Below are positions 7,916 to 15,563 of a stretch of DNA of 32,430 nt, in pieces. The position numbers and the translations under genes were made by a program. Source of the DNA: DATDMG01 sp036518955. GTDB lineage: Bacteria > Actinomycetota > Actinomycetes > Actinomycetales > Kineosporiaceae. Each line of letters opens with the position of its first letter. Positions within the stretch are counted from its first letter, which is position 1. The notes beneath the pieces are model-generated. The model worked only from the letters and a program-made list of their open reading frames with translations. It was not told where the DNA came from and made no database searches. Where the stretch lies: positions 1 through 32,430 of the forward strand of contig DATDMG010000473.1 in the NCBI GenBank assembly GCA_036518955.1, written 5' to 3'.

Positions 7916-8539
7916 GTGAACAGATCCGGTCTCGTCGCACCCCCGGCATCCGCCGGCGGCCTCCTCACCATCCATCCCGACGCACCGGCCATGAAACGCG
8001 CGATGCGAGAACGGATCCGGGCCGAGCGCCAGACCCGTGACCGGAAGTCCCGGGAGGCGGACGCCTGGAGCCTCGCGGCCACCGCCCTGGAACAGCCGGA
8101 GATCGCACAGGCCCGGTGCGTCGGCGCCTACGCCTCCACCCCGTACGCCCCCGGGACCCAGCCCCTGCGCCAGGCCCTGCGGTCCAGCGGCGTCCGGATC
8201 CTGCTGCCCGTGCTCCTCGACGACGGTCAGCTGGACTGGTCCGTGGACGGCGACGACTCCGCCCCGCTCCGACAGGACGGGATCGCCGAGGCGGAGGTGG
8301 TGATCGTCCCCGCGCTCGCCGTCGACACCCTCGGCAACCGACTCGGCCACGGCGGCGGCTTCTACGACCGGACCCTGCGGACCATCGAGCGCACCGTCTC
8401 GGTGTTCGCCGTGGTGTACGAGACCGAGGTCCTCGACGCGGCGATCGAGCCGGTGCCCACCGAGGCGCACGACCGCCCGGTGGACGCCGTCGTCACGCCG
8501 AACCGCTGCCTACGCATGCCGGCGGACCGTCGGCGCTGA
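7916..8539 (+). CDS. 5-formyltetrahydrofolate cyclo-ligase
   Basis: The enzyme converts 5-formyl-tetrahydrofolate to 5,10-methenyl-tetrahydrofolate with ATP, returning stored folate to one-carbon metabolism. The family signature is GNRLGHGGGFYDR near the C-terminal third, and the N-terminal basic MKRAMRERIRAER block is the usual ATP/folate-binding start. The GTG at 7916 is chosen for AGGCGG at 7902-7907 and gives 207 aa. The ATG at 7991 gives 182 aa, closer to the core family length, and remains possible. The promoter upstream carries a perfect inverted repeat. The gene is followed directly by tandem repeats and an ABC-transporter remnant. Confidence 0.9.
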   Translation: MNRSGLVAPPASAGGLLTIHPDAPAMKRAMRERIRAERQTRDRKSREADAWSLAATALEQPEIAQARCVGAYASTPYAPGTQPLRQALRSSGVRILLPVLLDDGQLDWSVDGDDSAPLRQDGIAEAEVVIVPALAVDTLGNRLGHGGGFYDRTLRTIERTVSVFAVVYETEVLDAAIEPVPTEAHDRPVDAVVTPNRCLRMPADRRR

Positions 8540-8554
8540 GCGTGCCGGTCGGCA

Positions 8555-8599
8555 TCCGCTGGGTCCGCTGGGTCCGCTGGGTCCGCTGGGTCCGCTGGC
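8555..8599 (+). repeat. 9-bp tandem repeat, five copies
   Basis: Five head-to-tail units of TCCGCTGGG run from 8555 to 8599, the last ending in C instead of G. They lie between the cyclo-ligase stop and the ABC remnant, at or near the junction where the front of the ABC gene was lost. Confidence 0.92.
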
Positions 8600-8643
8600 G
8601 ATGGTGGTCGACGCAGCGGACCGGTCCAGCAAATGATCGTCGG

Positions 8644-8967
8644 GTGAGTCGGGTGATTCGACGTCGCCGGCTGGCCCGAGCGTTCTTCCGGAACGCGCCC
8701 TGCGTCGTCCTCGACGAGCCGACCTCGGCCCTGGACCCGCGGGCCGAGCACGATCTGTTCGAGCGGATCCGTGACCTGCTGGCGGGGCGGACCGGGCTGC
8801 TCAGCTCGCACCGCTTCTCCAGTGTCCGGCCGGCCGACCGGATCTACGTGCTGGACGGCGGCCGGGTCATCGAGCACGGCACCCACCAGCAGCTGATGGT
8901 GATCGAGGGCACGTACGCCGTCCTGTTCACCCTGCGGGCGGCCGCCTACCGTCACGACCACGCCTGA
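8644..8967 (+). pseudogene. 3' remnant of an ABC exporter ATP-binding domain
   Basis: Only the last 100 or so codons of a fused ABC exporter (MsbA/multidrug type) remain. Visible are LARAFFRNAP, the Walker B and D-loop VVLDEPTSALDP, the switch-histidine region SSHRFSSV, and the usual C-terminal DRIYVLDGGRVIEHGTHQQL with a GTYAVLF end. The transmembrane domain, Walker A and the LSGGQ signature are missing. Immediately before LARAFF the reading becomes Arg-rich and unrelated. The protein could not bind ATP productively. It appears to be a 5'-truncated relic, perhaps from deletion or recombination near the 9-bp repeats. Confidence 0.85.
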
Positions 8968-9047
8968 CGGCGGCGCCGGCAGCCGGCCGGGGAATGCCCC
9001 GGCCGGCGACGGAGTTACCCCTGCGGGTACGAAGGAGGCCCTCAGCC

Positions 9048-9398
9048 ATGTCGACGATCAATCTCACCGAGGCCACGTTCTCGGGGACCGTCAACCAGTC
9101 CGGCATCGTTCTGGTGGACTTCTGGGCTACCTGGTGCCCGCCGTGCCGGATGTTCGGGCCCATCTTCGAGCGTTCGTCCGAGGCGCACCCCGACATCACG
9201 TTCGCGAAGGTCGACACCGACGCGGAGCAGGGTCTGAGCGCCCAGTTCGGGATCAGCGCGATCCCGACGCTGATGGCCTTCCGGGACGGCGAGGTGGTCG
9301 TCAACCAGGCCGGCGCCCTGTCGGGCCCGCTGCTGGAGAAGCTCATCGCACGGCTGCGCGAGGGCGAGCCGGCGCAGGGCGCGTCCGTCCAGGCCTGA
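9048..9398 (+). CDS. Thioredoxin
   Basis: This 116-aa cytoplasmic thioredoxin reduces protein disulfides. The active site is WATWCPPC with C30 and C33; the dipeptide is PP rather than the classic GP, which can shift redox potential. The cis-proline motif AIPTL and the hydrophobic VLVDFWA strand are present. AAGGAGG at 9032-9038 fixes the ATG at 9048. Thioredoxin reductase is not adjacent. A hairpin follows the stop within 13 bp. Confidence 0.94.
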   Translation: MSTINLTEATFSGTVNQSGIVLVDFWATWCPPCRMFGPIFERSSEAHPDITFAKVDTDAEQGLSAQFGISAIPTLMAFRDGEVVVNQAGALSGPLLEKLIARLREGEPAQGASVQA

Positions 9399-9411
9399 CC
9401 GCGCACCTCCG

Positions 9412-9430
9412 CGGGGCCCGGACGGCCCCG
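9412..9430 (+). terminator. 7-bp hairpin after thioredoxin, abutting the next -10
   Basis: CGGGGCC (9412-9418) pairs with GGCCCCG (9424-9430) around a 5-nt loop. It probably ends the thioredoxin transcript. It directly touches the TAGAGT -10 box at 9431, so an operator role for the next gene is also possible. Confidence 0.6.
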
Positions 9431-9436
9431 TAGAGT
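9431..9436 (+). promoter_or_regulatory. -10 box of a probable leaderless transcript
   Basis: TAGAGT ends 6 nt before the GTG at 9443, the same geometry as at 2071. No Shine-Dalgarno sequence of useful spacing is present. Confidence 0.6.
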
Positions 9437-9442
9437 GCCAGG

Positions 9443-10336
9443 GTGGCACGTATCGCCGTCATCGGGCTGGGCCGGATGGGCCGCGGCATGGCGCACCGGT
9501 TGGTGTCGGCCGGGAACGACGTCACGGTGCACAACCGGACTCCCGGCAGCGAGGCGGAGCGCGGGCTGGTCGCCGGCGGTGCCCGGGCCGCGCGCAGCCC
9601 GGCGGAGGCCGCTCGCGACGCGGACCTGGTCGTGGTCATGGTCAGCGACGACGACGCGTCGCGCGCCGTCTGGCTGGGCCCGGACGGCGTCCTGTCCGGC
9701 GGGGCGTCGTCCGGCCCGGCCCCGGACGCCCTGGCGGTCGAGTGCTCGACGCTCTCCCACCAGCACGTCACCCGCCTCGCCGCCGCCGTGGGCACCGCCG
9801 GTCTGCGCTACGTGGACTGCCCGGTGACCGGGCTCCCGGACGCCGCCGCGGCCGGCACACTGACCCTGCTGGTCGGCGCGGACGACGACGACCTGGCCAG
9901 GGCCCGCCCCGTGCTGGCGCCGCTGTGCGCTGACCTGCTGCACTTCGGTCCGGTCGGCGCCGGGACCGCCTACAAGCTCATCATCAACGTGATGGGCGCC
10001 GTCCAGATCGCCGCGGCCGCCGAGGGTATGGCGCTCGCCGAGCGCGCCGGGCTCGACCTGTACCAGGTGGCCAGGGCGATCGCGTCGGGCCAGGCCGCCA
10101 GCCCGCAAGTGATCCGCAACACGCGGCGGATGGCAGACAGCGATCACGACCGGAACGTGGTGTTCCCGGGGCGGCTGCGCCGCAAGGACGTCGACTACGG
10201 GATGCGCCTGGCCGCGGCGCTCGGCCTGCGGGCACCGTTCGGCGCGGTGGCGCTCTCCGGGCTCGACGAACTGGTGGCCGCCGGGCTGGGCGACCTCAAC
10301 GAGAGCAGCATCGTCGAGATGGCTCGCCGGCGGTGA
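9443..10336 (+). CDS. 3-hydroxyisobutyrate-dehydrogenase-family NAD(P) oxidoreductase
   Basis: This is a beta-hydroxyacid dehydrogenase family enzyme of 297 aa, the usual length. The nucleotide-binding motif is VIGLGRMGRGMA (6-17). The substrate-binding block reads DCPVTGLPDAA (125-135), where DxPVSGG is typical, so the second and third glycines are changed. The catalytic lysine is K178 in GTAYKLIINVMG. Substrates of this family include 3-hydroxyisobutyrate, tartronate semialdehyde, 6-phosphogluconate-like acids and imines; the sequence does not decide between them. The start is a GTG placed 6 nt after a -10 box. It appears to be a single-gene unit. Confidence 0.88.
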   Translation: MARIAVIGLGRMGRGMAHRLVSAGNDVTVHNRTPGSEAERGLVAGGARAARSPAEAARDADLVVVMVSDDDASRAVWLGPDGVLSGGASSGPAPDALAVECSTLSHQHVTRLAAAVGTAGLRYVDCPVTGLPDAAAAGTLTLLVGADDDDLARARPVLAPLCADLLHFGPVGAGTAYKLIINVMGAVQIAAAAEGMALAERAGLDLYQVARAIASGQAASPQVIRNTRRMADSDHDRNVVFPGRLRRKDVDYGMRLAAALGLRAPFGAVALSGLDELVAAGLGDLNESSIVEMARRR

Positions 10337-10402
10337 CGAGGACGACCCGCCCGCGGGACGCCTCCGGGGGGGAACGGGGAGGACGGCGGCCACGCCCGAC
10401 AG

Positions 10403-10430
10403 GGTGATCTGTCGGCAGATCACCTACGGT
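10403..10430 (+). promoter_or_regulatory. 9-bp perfect inverted repeat next to a -10 box (operator candidate)
   Basis: GGTGATCTG (10403-10411) and CAGATCACC (10416-10424) are perfect arms with a 4-nt spacer. TACGGT, a plausible -10, follows at once (10425-10430), about 43 bp before the start at 10473. The layout repeats that at 7850 with an unrelated arm sequence, so a different regulator is expected. Confidence 0.65.
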
Positions 10431-10472
10431 TCGTCCGCCTACCTGACGCCACCGGACCCGGAGAAGCCCACC

Positions 10473-10805
10473 ATGACCGCGACACCGCCCTGGGGCACAC
10501 CCGCCGCCGAGGAACCGCAGCCCCTGGTGCCGGGGCGCGGGTACTTCACCATCGTGGAGCAGCTGACCGGGAGCGGGGACTCCATGACCTGGCGCGTCGA
10601 CCCCGAGCCGATCCCGGCGGGCCACAGCCGAGAGGAGGCGAGGGCGGCCGCGCTGCACCTGGCCCGGACCTTTCAGCCGCGGCACCCGTTCAGCCCCAAG
10701 GACCGGACCATCTTCCGGGTCGACGAGGACAGTTACCTGGTCGTGGTGGTGGGCCTTACCCGCACGTTCCACTTCCGCGTGACGGTGGCGGAGCGGCTGA
10801 CCTGA
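10473..10805 (+). CDS. Uncharacterised 110-aa protein
   Basis: I do not recognise a family. The protein is soluble, with no signal peptide or membrane segment. An N-terminal Pro-rich stretch is followed by an alpha/beta-looking core (YFTIVEQLTG, then EEARAAALHLARTF, then DSYLVVVVGLTRTFHFRVTVAERL) that could be a small sensor or binding fold. The ATG at 10473 has GGAGAAG at 10460-10466. A palindrome beside its likely promoter suggests dedicated regulation. Confidence 0.72.
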   Translation: MTATPPWGTPAAEEPQPLVPGRGYFTIVEQLTGSGDSMTWRVDPEPIPAGHSREEARAAALHLARTFQPRHPFSPKDRTIFRVDEDSYLVVVVGLTRTFHFRVTVAERLT

Positions 10806-10896
10806 CGGCGACGCGCCCAGCTGCCACGATCGCTCAAGACCTCGCCCCCCGACGCCGATGCCACCCGCCAAGGAACCGCCGGGTGAAGGAGAGATC

Positions 10897-11148
10897 ATGC
10901 CGAGTGCGTCGCATCGCCGTTCCGGCTCCCCAGCCGACCGTTCCGGCTCCCCAGCCGACCGTTCCGGCTCCCCAGCCGACCGTTCCGGCTCCCCGGCCGA
11001 CGAGGTCAACGCCGGGCGCCGCCGCCTCGCCGCCATCGATCCCGCGGTGATGCGCCGCGTCGTCGGCCGGCCGCGCGAGGGCGCCGCCCCGGCAGAGCCG
11101 GACGCCGCGAAGGCGGCACCGGTGCCGGCGCACCGGCGGGGGTACTGA
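10897..11148 (+). CDS. Small disordered protein with RSGSPAD repeats
   Basis: This predicted 83-aa protein has a good ribosome binding site (GAAGGAGAG, 10885-10893). Residues 8-35 are four copies of RSGSPAD, encoded by a near-perfect 21-bp tandem repeat. The remaining part is Arg/Ala-rich (VNAGRRRLAAIDPAVMRRVV, then a Pro/Ala tail), basic, and probably disordered at the end. No family is recognised and the function is unknown. The repeat number may vary between strains. Confidence 0.65.
   Translation: MPSASHRRSGSPADRSGSPADRSGSPADRSGSPADEVNAGRRRLAAIDPAVMRRVVGRPREGAAPAEPDAAKAAPVPAHRRGY
10918..11001 (+). repeat. 21-bp tandem repeat, four copies, in frame
   Basis: Units lie at 10918-10938, 10939-10959, 10960-10980 and 10981-11001. 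The first three are identical and the fourth differs by one base (A to G). The unit length is a multiple of three and keeps the RSGSPAD reading frame. Confidence 0.95.
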
Positions 11149-11154
11149 TACCCC
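11139..11154. terminator. Short bidirectional hairpin between convergent genes
   Basis: GGGGTA (11139-11144) pairs with TACCCC (11149-11154) around a 4-nt loop that contains the stop codon of the upstream gene. It sits between convergent genes and could terminate both transcripts weakly. Confidence 0.45.
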
Positions 11155-11184
11155 GGGGCTCGTGCTCCACGCGCCGGACGCCGG

Positions 11185-11511
11185 TCACTCGGGCCCGTAG
11201 CCGGCCGGCGCGGGCGTGTCGGCCGGAGGTTGGTCGACCGGTGGTACCCCGGCGACGGCCTGGTCGGCCGGAACCGTCCCGGCCCCGGACGCGCTCGGTC
11301 CAGGTCCTGACGGGTCGACCGGGCCGGCGGCGTCCCCGGGGGGCGGCGGTTCGGCAGCCGGAGCGTCGACGACGGTGTCCGTCCGGAGGGCGGTCGGCAC
11401 CGGCGGTTGTCCGGGCGACGGCCCGCGGTCCACCTGATCGACCCACGCCGACGCGCCGGTCACGCCGGTGGCCGCCAGCACGACGACAGCACCCCAGGCG
11501 ATGACGCGCAC
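11185..11511 (-). CDS. Secreted or membrane-anchored Pro-rich small protein
   Basis: This is a predicted 108-aa protein. Its N-terminus (RVIAWGAVVVLAATGVTGASAW) is a short basic stretch plus a hydrophobic helix ending in small residues, so it is either a signal peptide or an uncleaved anchor. The rest is Pro/Ala/Gly/Asp-rich and probably disordered (EPPPPGDAAGPVDPSG, PPVDQPPADTPAPAG), without cysteine. No family is recognised. The GTG start is 6 nt from a TAGCGT box and has no ribosome binding site, so the transcript is probably leaderless. The function is unknown; Pro-rich exported linkers in actinobacteria often span the cell wall, which is inference. Confidence 0.68.
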   Translation of the reverse strand: MRVIAWGAVVVLAATGVTGASAWVDQVDRGPSPGQPPVPTALRTDTVVDAPAAEPPPPGDAAGPVDPSGPGPSASGAGTVPADQAVAGVPPVDQPPADTPAPAGYGPE

Positions 11512-11517
11512 GGCCGG

Positions 11518-11523
11518 ACGCTA
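11518..11523 (-). promoter_or_regulatory. -10 box of a probable leaderless minus-strand transcript
   Basis: On the minus strand TAGCGT ends 6 nt before the GTG at 11511, matching the plus-strand cases at 2071 and 9431. Confidence 0.55.
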
Positions 11524-11644
11524 CCAGTCGTACCGGCCACGATCCGGCAGAGTCCGGGACGTCGACGACCCGCCGCGTCCCGCCCAGGACCAGCTGGGCA
11601 GAATCTCAGGGCATCCGCTGTTGCCTGCCCGAGGAGCTGACCGC

Positions 11645-13057
11645 GTGTTCGAGTCGCCGGATGAGCTGGCCCGCCTGATCGACGAGTTCTATCCGTACCG
11701 CAACCGCTTCGAGACGATCCGGCGGCTGCCGACGCTGGGGCGCCCGGCGCAGGACGTGCTCGACGAACTCACCTGGATGGCCGAGGCCGAGGACGAGCAG
11801 GGGCATCGAGGGCAGGTCTCGGGTTCCCTCTACCACGGCGGCGCCGAGCACTACGCCGTCCTCCACCAGGCGTTCGCGGCGTTCGCGCACGCCAACGTGC
11901 TGCAGCGCGACATGTACCCGTCGGCGACCAAGTTCGAGGCCGAGATCGTCGCGATGACGACCGGGATGCTGCACGGGGACGCCGCACCGGACGTGTGCGG
12001 CGTCCTCACGGGTGGCGGCAGCGAGAGTCTGATCACCCAGGTGCTCACCTACCGCGATCACGCCCGACAGGAGCGCGGCGTCACCGACCCGGAGCTGATC
12101 GTGCCGGAGACGGCGCACTGCGCCCTCGACAAGGCGGGCCACTACTTCGGTGTCCGCATCGTGCGCGCCCCGCTGTCGGACGACCTGAGCGTGGACGTGG
12201 GCTGGGTCGCCGACCACGTGAGCCGCAACACGATCGCCCTGTTCGGATCCGCCGGCAGCTATCCGCACGGCGTGATCGACCCGATCGCCGAACTCGGCGA
12301 GATCGCTCAGCGGCACGGCATCGGGCTGCACGTCGACGGCTGCCTGGGCGGGTTCATCCTGCCGTGGGCGGCGCGGCTGGGTTACGACGTGCCGGACTTC
12401 GACTTCGTCGTCCCGGGCGTGACGTCGATCTCGGCCGACACGCACAAGTACGGTTACGGGTTGAAGGGCGCCAGCGTGCTGCTCTACCGGACCCGGGAGC
12501 TGCGACGGCACCAGTACTTCGCCACCGGCGACTGGCAGGGCGGCCTCTACATCTCCCCCGGCATGGCAGGCAGCCGGTCGGGAGGCCTGATCGCGTCGAC
12601 CTGGGCGGCCATGGTGACCCTCGGTGAGGACGGCTACCTCGCGGCCGCCCGGGAGATCCTGGCCGCCGCCGACCGGATCCGGACCGGGGTCGAGGCGACC
12701 GACGGCCTGCGGCTGCTCGGCCGGTCGCCCTTCCTGGTGGCGTTCGCCAGCACGGACGACGACCTGGACATCTTCTGCGTCAACGACGAGCTCATCGCCC
12801 GCGGCTGGCGGCTCAACGGGCTGCAGCGGCCCGCGGGCCTGCGCTTCTGCGTGGCGTTGCCGAATGCCGCCCCGGGAGTGACGGACCGGTTCGTCGCCGA
12901 CCTCGCGGCCTCGGTGTCCGCCGCGCGCGGGCGGGTGCCCGGTTCCGCCCGGAGCGGGGCGTTGTACGGGCTGGCAGGGTCCGGGGCCGCGGGTGCCGGC
13001 CAGCTCCAGGACCTGCTGGCCACCGCCCTCGACGCCTTCTACGAGCCGGCTCCCTGA
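11645..13057 (+). CDS. PLP-dependent lyase/decarboxylase, sphingosine-1-phosphate-lyase-like
   Basis: This 470-aa protein is a fold-type I PLP enzyme of the group II decarboxylase/sphinganine-1-phosphate aldolase family. The PLP lysine is K268 in SADTHKYGYG. The phosphate loop is LTGGGSESL and the cofactor-pairing acidic residue lies in GLHVDGCLGGF. The wording SLYHGGAEHY near the N-terminus and the THKYGYGLKG loop resemble sphingosine-phosphate lyases more than glutamate or tyrosine decarboxylases, so C-C cleavage of a phosphorylated amino alcohol is a reasonable guess; an amino-acid decarboxylase is the alternative. No N-terminal membrane helix is present, unlike the eukaryotic lyase. The GTG at 11645 is chosen for GAGGAG at 11631-11636; in-frame codons further upstream have no support and would overlap the divergent gene. 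Confidence 0.85.
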   Translation: MFESPDELARLIDEFYPYRNRFETIRRLPTLGRPAQDVLDELTWMAEAEDEQGHRGQVSGSLYHGGAEHYAVLHQAFAAFAHANVLQRDMYPSATKFEAEIVAMTTGMLHGDAAPDVCGVLTGGGSESLITQVLTYRDHARQERGVTDPELIVPETAHCALDKAGHYFGVRIVRAPLSDDLSVDVGWVADHVSRNTIALFGSAGSYPHGVIDPIAELGEIAQRHGIGLHVDGCLGGFILPWAARLGYDVPDFDFVVPGVTSISADTHKYGYGLKGASVLLYRTRELRRHQYFATGDWQGGLYISPGMAGSRSGGLIASTWAAMVTLGEDGYLAAAREILAAADRIRTGVEATDGLRLLGRSPFLVAFASTDDDLDIFCVNDELIARGWRLNGLQRPAGLRFCVALPNAAPGVTDRFVADLAASVSAARGRVPGSARSGALYGLAGSGAAGAGQLQDLLATALDAFYEPAP

Positions 13058-13282
13058 CCCGTCCCCCACCGGTCGCCGGGACAGCGGGCCGCCGCCAGGT
13101 GCGCAGGACGTTCGTGACGGCCTCGTCGAGCCGGTGCCGAACGGTCGGCGATCGCGGCGCTGCCTCGCCGGCGGGCAGTCCCTCCCCTGTTCGAACGATC
13201 TCCGGCAAGCGGGCTCCATGGATCCGTGGCACGCCGTGACACTCGGGGGAGGAAATGGGAGCGCCAACGGAGGGGCACGCCG

Positions 13283-15037
13283 GTGACCGTCGCGCAGTAC
13301 CTGCGTCTGCTGCGGGAGCAGTGGATCGCCGTCCTGCTCCTCACCCTGCTGGGCACGCTCGGGGCGGCAGCGTACTCGCTGCGCCAGACACCGGAATACC
13401 AGGCTCATGCCCAGCTCTTCGTGTCGACGAGCAGCAGGACCCGCGGCATCGGTGAACTCGCCCAGAGCAGCACCTTCACCCAGGCACGGGTCAAGTCCTA
13501 CGGCGAGCTGCTGACGAGCCCGCGTGTTCTCGACCCCGTGATCCGCAGGCTGTTCCTCGACACGACCGCAGCAGATCTCGCCACCAAGGTCACCGCGACC
13601 ACCCCGCTGGGAACGGTGCTCATCGACATCGCCGTCACCGACCCGTCGCCGTCCCGGGCCGCCGGCATCGCGAACGCGATCGCGACCCAATTCCCTGCCG
13701 TGGTGAAGCTGCTGGAAGCCCCTGACCGGCGCAGCAGGTCGCCGATCAGGGTGTCCGTCACCCGCGCTGCCGTCGCGCCACCGGCCCCGGTCTCCCCCCG
13801 CCCGGGACTCGACCTGGCCCTCGGGCTGCTCGTCGGGCTCGGGCTGGGAATCGGTCTGGCCGTCGTGCGCGACAGCCTGGACCGGACGGTTTCCGGCCGG
13901 ACCCAGGCGAGCCGGCTCGCCGCCGCCCCCGTGCTCGGCAGCCTGGCCGACGACCCGAGCACCGCGCAGGCGCCACTGATCATCCGAGACGGATTCTCGG
14001 CCAGGGCCGAAGCCTTTCGCCAGCTGCGGACGAACATCCGCTTCCTGTCGGTGGATCAGCGGATCGGCAGTCTGGTGGTGACCGGGTCGGTCCAGGGGGA
14101 AGGCAAGACGACGACCGCCGCGAACCTGGCCGTCGCCATGGCCCAGAACGGCGAGCGGGTCGTCCTCGTGGACGCGGACCTGCGCCGTCCGGCCGTCGCG
14201 GACGTCTTCGGCCTGCCCGGCGGCATCGGCCTGACCACCGTGCTGAGAGGCGACGTCCCGGTGGACGCCGCGCTGCAGCAGTGGCGTGACGACCTGCCTC
14301 TCCAGGTGCTCCCGGCCGGGCCCCTGCCACCCAACCCGAGCGAGCTGATCGGCTCCGCCCGGATGGCAGAACTCGTCCGCGAACTCACCGGACGTGGCCT
14401 GACCGTGGTCGTCGACTCGCCACCTCTGCTCCCCGTGACGGATGCCACGATCCTCGCCCGGATCACGGACGGCGCGCTGCTCGTCACCCGGCTCACCCAC
14501 ACCAGAGCGGATCAGCTCACGACCGCGGTGGAGGCCCTCCGGACGGCGGGATCTCCGATCTTGGGTGTGGTCCTCACCCGCGTTCCCCGGCGGGGCAGGC
14601 CGTCGTCCGGCGGCGGGCACTACGGTTCCCACCCGTCGAACGCCCCGAGCGCCTCCCGCACCGCGAACGGGTCCCGCACCCGGAGCGACTCGTTCGTCCC
14701 GTTGCCACTGACTGCCGAGGGACCGCTGACAGGCACGGGACGTTCGGGCAGTACAGCTCAGCGCCGCATCACCTCGGGGGCACCGACCCCCGCGCCGCCT
14801 CCGCCGAGGTCGCCGTCCGCGTCTGCCGTCGTGCCCGGTCGACGAGCTTCCACCGACCGGGTCGACCGGAGGGACGCCTCCGTCACGGGGCGCCCCACAC
14901 CCGTGCACGTCGGTCGGAGCGCCTACCCGCAGCACCTCGCCGGGCCGCCGAGCGCCGGCTACGCGACTCCGGACGCCGGGGTCCGCATCGACCACGCGCT
15001 GCGGCCCCGGGGCAGGCGGAGCGCACCGGCACGGTGA
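13283..15037 (+). CDS. Wzz-domain polysaccharide co-polymerase fused to BY-type tyrosine kinase (copy 1)
   Basis: This 584-aa membrane protein controls polymerisation and export of surface polysaccharide. TM1 is at about 15-34, an extracytoplasmic chain-length (Wzz) region follows, and TM2 is at about 176-196. The cytoplasmic kinase has Walker A GEGKTTT (271 onward), Walker A' LVDADLRRP (295-303) and Walker B VVVDSPPLL (375-383). After about residue 440 comes a 140-aa tail rich in Ser, Thr, Pro and Arg with only a few scattered tyrosines, so a classic C-terminal tyrosine cluster is lacking. GGAGGGG at 13269-13275 supports the GTG. It is paralogous to the kinase at 22526. It stops 4 bp before convergent RNase HI. 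Confidence 0.92.
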   Translation: MTVAQYLRLLREQWIAVLLLTLLGTLGAAAYSLRQTPEYQAHAQLFVSTSSRTRGIGELAQSSTFTQARVKSYGELLTSPRVLDPVIRRLFLDTTAADLATKVTATTPLGTVLIDIAVTDPSPSRAAGIANAIATQFPAVVKLLEAPDRRSRSPIRVSVTRAAVAPPAPVSPRPGLDLALGLLVGLGLGIGLAVVRDSLDRTVSGRTQASRLAAAPVLGSLADDPSTAQAPLIIRDGFSARAEAFRQLRTNIRFLSVDQRIGSLVVTGSVQGEGKTTTAANLAVAMAQNGERVVLVDADLRRPAVADVFGLPGGIGLTTVLRGDVPVDAALQQWRDDLPLQVLPAGPLPPNPSELIGSARMAELVRELTGRGLTVVVDSPPLLPVTDATILARITDGALLVTRLTHTRADQLTTAVEALRTAGSPILGVVLTRVPRRGRPSSGGGHYGSHPSNAPSASRTANGSRTRSDSFVPLPLTAEGPLTGTGRSGSTAQRRITSGAPTPAPPPPRSPSASAVVPGRRASTDRVDRRDASVTGRPTPVHVGRSAYPQHLAGPPSAGYATPDAGVRIDHALRPRGRRSAPAR

Positions 15038-15041
15038 GCGG

Positions 15042-15515
15042 TCAACGAGCGCGCGGAGCACCTGAGCGACGGGCCGTCGCCATTCCCAGGTTCGCCAGGG
15101 CGTCGGCGCGCTCGTTGCCGGGGTCTCCGGCGTGACCTTTCACCCACCGCCACTCGACATGGTGGCGGGCGGCCGCGGCGTCCAGACGCTGCCACAGATC
15201 CGCGTTCTTGACCGGCTTCTTGTCGGAGGTGAGCCAGCCGTTGCGCTTCCAGCCGACCAACCATGAGGTGATCCCCCCACGGACGTAGGTGCTGTCCGTG
15301 TGGAGTCGGACGGTGGACGGACGGGTCAAGGTCTCGAGGGCTTCGATCGCCGCGGTGAGTTCCATCCGGTTGTTCGTCGTGGGCCCGACATCGCCACCGG
15401 AGAGTTCCTTGACGTGCGAGCCGTAACGAAGCAGGGCCCCCCACCCTCCCGGGCCGGGATTGCCGCTGCACGCGCCGTCCGTATAGATCTCCACCACGCC
15501 CGAGCCCTCGGTCAC
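15042..15515 (-). CDS. rnhA: Ribonuclease HI
   Basis: This 157-aa RNase HI cleaves the RNA strand of RNA-DNA hybrids during replication and R-loop removal. All catalytic residues are present: D13 (YTDGACSGNPGPGGWG), E52 (NRMELTA), D74 (LHTDSTYV), D138 (GNERADALA), and the assisting H128 (VKGHAGDPGNERAD). The length matches the stand-alone bacterial enzyme. The GTG start at 15515 lies 8 nt from a TAGGGT box on the same strand and probably gives a leaderless message. It is divergent from the unknown gene at 15598 and convergent with the kinase. Confidence 0.95.
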   Translation of the reverse strand: MTEGSGVVEIYTDGACSGNPGPGGWGALLRYGSHVKELSGGDVGPTTNNRMELTAAIEALETLTRPSTVRLHTDSTYVRGGITSWLVGWKRNGWLTSDKKPVKNADLWQRLDAAAARHHVEWRWVKGHAGDPGNERADALANLGMATARRSGAPRAR

Positions 15516-15523
15516 GGCCGACC

Positions 15524-15529
15524 ACCCTA
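15524..15529 (-). promoter_or_regulatory. Candidate -10 box for rnhA
   Basis: TAGGGT on the minus strand is 8 nt upstream of the rnhA GTG. It is slightly further than the 6-7 nt seen in other leaderless candidates here. Confidence 0.45.
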
Positions 15530-15557
15530 CGGGATGACGAGCGCCCCAGAGCTCACC

Positions 15558-15563
15558 TACAGT
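15558..15563 (+). promoter_or_regulatory. Candidate -10 box for the gene at 15598
   Basis: TACAGT ends 7 nt before an in-frame ATG at 15571, so a leaderless start there is possible. A second in-frame ATG at 15598 has a proper ribosome binding site. The same promoter could therefore serve either start. Confidence 0.5.

Noticed and set aside
5147..8470. Minus-strand reading frame of 1107 codons
   Set aside because: It is antisense to the dehydrogenase, GDP-fucose synthase and cyclo-ligase genes, which all have clear motifs.
8555..11001. CRISPR array
   Set aside because: The repeats at 8555 and 10918 are head-to-tail units of 9 and 21 bp without spacers.
13185..13200. tRNA-like T-loop GTTCGAAC
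   Set aside because: There is no cloverleaf around it; it is an isolated 8-bp palindrome.
11606..15061. Minus-strand reading frame of 1151 codons
   Set aside because: It is an antisense shadow of the PLP-lyase and kinase genes, produced by high third-position GC, and shows no domain.
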